Assembly (NCBI GenBank): GCA_019745075.1
Contig: JAIETR010000037.1
Coordinates: 1 to 55,383, forward strand
Length of the DNA: 55,383 nt
Direction of reading: 5' to 3'
Source: Qipengyuania sp.
Lineage (GTDB): Bacteria; Pseudomonadota; Alphaproteobacteria; Sphingomonadales; Sphingomonadaceae
Below, piece after piece: positions 53,162 through 55,383 of this stretch. The first letter of the stretch is position 1; every line of letters starts with the position of its first letter. The position numbers and the translations under genes were made by a program. The notes under the pieces were generated by a model, which saw nothing but the letters and a program-made list of their open reading frames with translations, was not told the origin of the DNA and made no database searches.

Positions 53162-53982
53162 TGCCCGGCCTTACAAGGGGAGAGGGCAGCCCGTGCTGCT
53201 GCCGGGTGGTCGTTGGCTGCGGCGTCCGAGTCTCGTTCGCTCCGGGCGAGCCCGGCAGCGAGCCGTTCGGCCCACAGCGTCTGGCCCGCTTCGTCGCGAA
53301 TGAGATCGTTGCGTAGCTCGATCATGACGCAAGGCAGTCCCACGGCCTCGGCATGGCGGCTAAGCGTAAAGTAGACGCCGTCGGCGCACGGCGAGTAAGG
53401 AACATTGAGACCAACGATGACACCCTCGATTGCGGCAAGCTCAGCTTCCAGCCGGTGCGCAAATCGAGTGTCCGTGTTGTACAACAGCCCAAGATGCCAA
53501 GGGCGCGCGTGCCCCGCCAATACAGGCGTGAAACTGTGAACAGCGATGACCGTTGTCGACACGCGCCGGGTGGCGCGTTCGCGAAGCACGGCCGCCAATT
53601 GTTCGTGAAATGGTCGATGAATTTCGGTGATCCGAAGCCGCCGTTCGTCATTGGTGATCGCTTGGTTGCCCGGCACGGGTCCGAATTCAGTCTCTGAGAC
53701 GATGAGGCCTGGGTGATCTTCGGCGCGATTGCAGTCGATAACGAGCCGCGACACCGTTGGATAAACGAGGGGGCTGTCGAGCGCTGCGGACAGACGCCGG
53801 GCGACCGCCAGTGCGCCAATGTCCAAGGCGATGTGCTCCGCGATGACCACTGAATCGAGGCCCAGATTAACGAAGCGGTCGGGGATCATCGATGCTGCAT
53901 GATCGCATACCAGGACAAAGCGACCGGCCGCCATAGGCCGCTCGACTTTGACTGTTACCGAGCAGTTGCGTGTTTCACTCAC
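53158..53982 (-). CDS. N-formylglutamate amidohydrolase family protein
   Basis: 274 residues from a GTG at 53982 (AGGTG about 9 bases upstream); an ATG at 54021 or 53895 is also possible. FVLVCDHAASMIP, VIDCNRAEDHPGL, IAVHSFTPVLAG and VMIELRNDLI are hallmarks of the N-formylglutamate amidohydrolase (HutG-2) fold, with the metal-binding His and Glu residues. No histidine genes are near, so it may hydrolyse an N-acyl or gamma-glutamyl amide made by its neighbours; that is inference. Confidence 0.82.
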   Translation of the reverse strand: MSETRNCSVTVKVERPMAAGRFVLVCDHAASMIPDRFVNLGLDSVVIAEHIALDIGALAVARRLSAALDSPLVYPTVSRLVIDCNRAEDHPGLIVSETEFGPVPGNQAITNDERRLRITEIHRPFHEQLAAVLRERATRRVSTTVIAVHSFTPVLAGHARPWHLGLLYNTDTRFAHRLEAELAAIEGVIVGLNVPYSPCADGVYFTLSRHAEAVGLPCVMIELRNDLIRDEAGQTLWAERLAAGLARSERDSDAAANDHPAAARAALSPCKAGQ

Positions 53983-54467
53983 GCTACGGGCACCTGTGAG
54001 GCGAGCTGGCGGGCTGCCCACGTCGATCCATATAGGATTTCAGACACATCATCTCCGTCGTCGCCAATTTACGATTGGCGTATAAATTGGCTACAATTTT
54101 GCTGGCTGTCAATCGGAACAAGCCTGAGATTTGCCGCAACAGAGTTTTCGAATTCACTCCCCGGTCTGTGTCCAGCGCGCTCGATTCTACCTGCCTCAGC
54201 TCAGCCGAGTATGCCTCTGGGACATCCAGCGCAGCCGTCTCCGACCAAGAATTGATCGCGCTGATCTCGCAAGCGAAGCACCGTGATCGTGGAGGTTTCA
54301 AACGATGGCCTGCCGAGTTGTTGCCAGCTTAGGAGCCCGTGCGACTGACCGTTTTCAACCAGGCCAACATTTCATAAACTGGTGTCGGCCGGCCACGAAC
54401 TCGATTGGCGGAGATCTCCACAGGCACCGCGGTCGAGAGACCAGCCAAATCTGGCTCAGGGGCGTGT
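53983..54467. other. Promoter region of the enzyme operon
   Basis: 485 bases without a credible gene, lying between the gntR stop and the amidohydrolase gene. An AT-rich core (54055-54125) contains the probable GntR operator at 54085-54098 and a neighbouring palindrome. Nothing else stands out. Confidence 0.5.
54062..54098 (-). promoter_or_regulatory. Probable GntR operator of the enzyme operon
   Basis: AATTG-GCTA-CAATT (54085-54098) is a perfect 5-bp inverted repeat with a 4-base centre. Beside it lies CGCCAAT-TTACG-ATTGGCG (54062-54080). The ATTG-GCTA core recurs upstream of gntR (55120-55133 and 55239-55276), so the GntR protein is the likely ligand. Confidence 0.6.
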
Positions 54468-55118
54468 TTATGAACTCGGCAGATGGCTTCGCCAAATGCT
54501 GAGGTGGTTGCGAATGACTTCGGCCAATCCGTCGCCGTCACGGGCGCGGAGCAGGGTGATCATTGCCACATGGTCCTCATTGCTTTGGCTGATACCTGCC
54601 ATCGTTCGCCACGTCAGTGCGCCACCGCGCAAGCCCGGCAATCCCCGCTCGCGGAGCGCTTTGATCTCGCTTGCAAGCAGTTCGTTGCCGCTGGATTGAT
54701 AAAGAAGGTCGTGGAACCGGCCGTTCAGTGCGCGCAGCACGTTCAAATCGGCAATCGGTATCTGTACCTCGAATTCGCCTACGATCTCGGCGAGTTCATC
54801 GATGGTTTCTGTTGGAATGCGCTCTGCGGCAAGACGCGCCGCCGCAGTTTCGAGAATGATACGGGTCTCGACCAGATCCTCGCGTTCGCGCTCGCTGAGA
54901 TTAACGACGCGAAATCCTCGATTGGGGATCTGCTCGACAAGGCATCGCGCCTTGAGATCAAGCAGTGCCATACGAACGTCGAACCGATTGGCGGCATAGC
55001 TTGCTTCAATATCGGCCTGCTTGAGCCATTCCCCTGGGCGAAAATGCCCGGCGAGCAAATCGGCTTCGATGCGCGAGACCAGCGGCAGAGTAGATTTCGA
55101 ATCAATTTTGGTAGCCAT
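54468..55118 (-). CDS. GntR-family (FadR/FCD subgroup) regulator
   Basis: 216 residues from the ATG at 55118. The N-terminal winged helix is ESRIEADLLAGHFRPGEWLK-like (SRIEADLLAGHFRPGEWLKQ), with SYAANRFDVRMALLDLKARCLVEQIPNRGFRV; the C-terminal FCD domain (about 80-210) has the usual helix with ETRIILETAAARLA and the His residues of LNGRFHDLL and HVAMI. It probably senses the pathway substrate and controls the amidohydrolase-ligase-dehydrogenase operon as well as itself. Confidence 0.88.
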   Translation of the reverse strand: MATKIDSKSTLPLVSRIEADLLAGHFRPGEWLKQADIEASYAANRFDVRMALLDLKARCLVEQIPNRGFRVVNLSEREREDLVETRIILETAAARLAAERIPTETIDELAEIVGEFEVQIPIADLNVLRALNGRFHDLLYQSSGNELLASEIKALRERGLPGLRGGALTWRTMAGISQSNEDHVAMITLLRARDGDGLAEVIRNHLSIWRSHLPSS

Positions 55119-55119
55119 A

Positions 55120-55133
55120 ATGATAGCCAATAT
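55120..55133 (-). promoter_or_regulatory. GntR site next to the gntR start
   Basis: Read on the minus strand, ATATTGGCTATCAT matches the ATTG-GCTA core of the site at 54085-54098 and lies two bases from the gntR ATG, fitting autorepression. Confidence 0.5.
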
Positions 55134-55238
55134 CAGAGTCGTGGATGAAATCCATTCCGAAGTCGCGCCTCGTCGCACGGTTAAGCCCTTTCCATAGCCA
55201 TAAATCGCTGTAAATCCTCCTTTTTTCTCGCAGCCCAT

Positions 55239-55276
55239 TATTGGCTTTACAATAGGCTACTATATTGGCTACTATT
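55239..55276. promoter_or_regulatory. Cluster of three GntR-like sites
   Basis: TATTG-GCTTTA-CAATA (55239-55254), AATAGGCTACTAT (55251-55263) and TATTGGCTACTATTT (55263-55277) overlap or abut. They lie between gntR and the divergent gene beginning at 55372 and may serve both. Confidence 0.55.
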
Positions 55277-55371
55277 TTAGCGCGCAACTACTGAGCGCGG
55301 CTAACGCTAGTCACCTGGAACTGAAGTAAGTTCCATACTATTCTTCTGTCATAGTGGCAGGAGGGACGGGC

Positions 55372-55383
55372 ATGGCCAAGGGT
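55372..55383 (+). CDS. Start of a divergent gene cut by the window edge
   Basis: ATG GCC AAG GGT follows AGGAGGG by 6 bases, a strong ribosome-binding site. Only MAKG is visible, so nothing can be said of function. Being divergent from gntR across the operator cluster, it may be another member of the regulon, for example a transporter. Confidence 0.5.

Noticed and set aside
53984..54301. 105-codon minus-strand frame between gntR and the amidohydrolase gene
   Set aside because: It runs through the probable operator and promoter and has no recognisable features.
21640..55383. Second attachment site (copy of the tRNA-Gln 3' end) marking the right end of the ICE
   Set aside because: No copy of TTCGAATCCTGCCGCCCC was spotted by eye after 20187; the element probably ends beyond the window.

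Overview
The window looks like high-GC alphaproteobacterial DNA, most likely from the Sphingomonadales. The basis is the GC-rich codon use, the protein styles (IlvB, LeuA, PurL, COQ4, Bfr/Bfd) and the intergenic palindromes. It divides into a chromosomal backbone (1 to about 20.1 kb) and one large integrative and conjugative element (ICE) that starts at a tRNA-Gln gene and still appears to be running at the right edge.

Backbone. After a partial gene and an EF-hand protein come a nitronate monooxygenase and a long minus-strand branched-chain amino-acid cluster: ilvB, ilvN, a methyltransferase, ilvC, a YceI/I78 fusion protein, a GT-C membrane protein, leuA and an amidohydrolase. A possible leucine leader peptide with competing hairpins precedes leuA. 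Next are miaA and serB (divergent, start codons overlapping), bfr and bfd, a COQ4-family gene, a vapBC-DUF72-DUF3052 operon with ATGA overlaps, purL and a membrane hydrolase. Several short palindromic repeats lie between genes; one supplies the ribosome-binding site of ilvN and another the stop codon of the DUF3052 gene.

ICE. A P4-type tyrosine integrase (20359-21642) follows tRNA-Gln(TTG). On the minus strand lies a full P-type transfer module: traG, a CopG gene, trbB-C-D-E-J-L-F-G-I, a DUF2274 gene and an AlpA-type gene. A DUF3363 relaxase, a thermonuclease, a ParB-like protein, an ArdC antirestriction protein and a frameshifted DUF736 gene form the next block. A two-gene plus-strand island (a protein with a HEPN-like RNETVH motif, then a DUF4238 protein) sits between traG and the relaxase and looks like an accessory or defence insertion. 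A gene-free, hairpin-rich stretch (43.1-43.8 kb) precedes a lytic transglycosylase, a TraF peptidase and an RdfS-like excisionase gene, which faces an XRE regulator.

Control and cargo. luxR, luxI, a phytanoyl-CoA-type dioxygenase and a single-frame DUF6499-DUF2285 protein lie head to tail. This resembles the quorum-sensing/FseA excision switch of ICEMlSymR7A, but without the split FseA gene and with a dioxygenase inserted. The last 6 kb carry a GntR regulator and four co-directional enzymes: an N-formylglutamate amidohydrolase-like protein, a glutamine-synthetase-like ligase, an aldehyde dehydrogenase and an iron alcohol dehydrogenase. Together they suggest a gamma-glutamyl route for an amino alcohol or amine. 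ATTG-GCTA-CAAT-type palindromes in front of both gntR and the enzyme operon mark a probable shared operator. No second attachment site, CRISPR array, rRNA or insertion sequence was seen.
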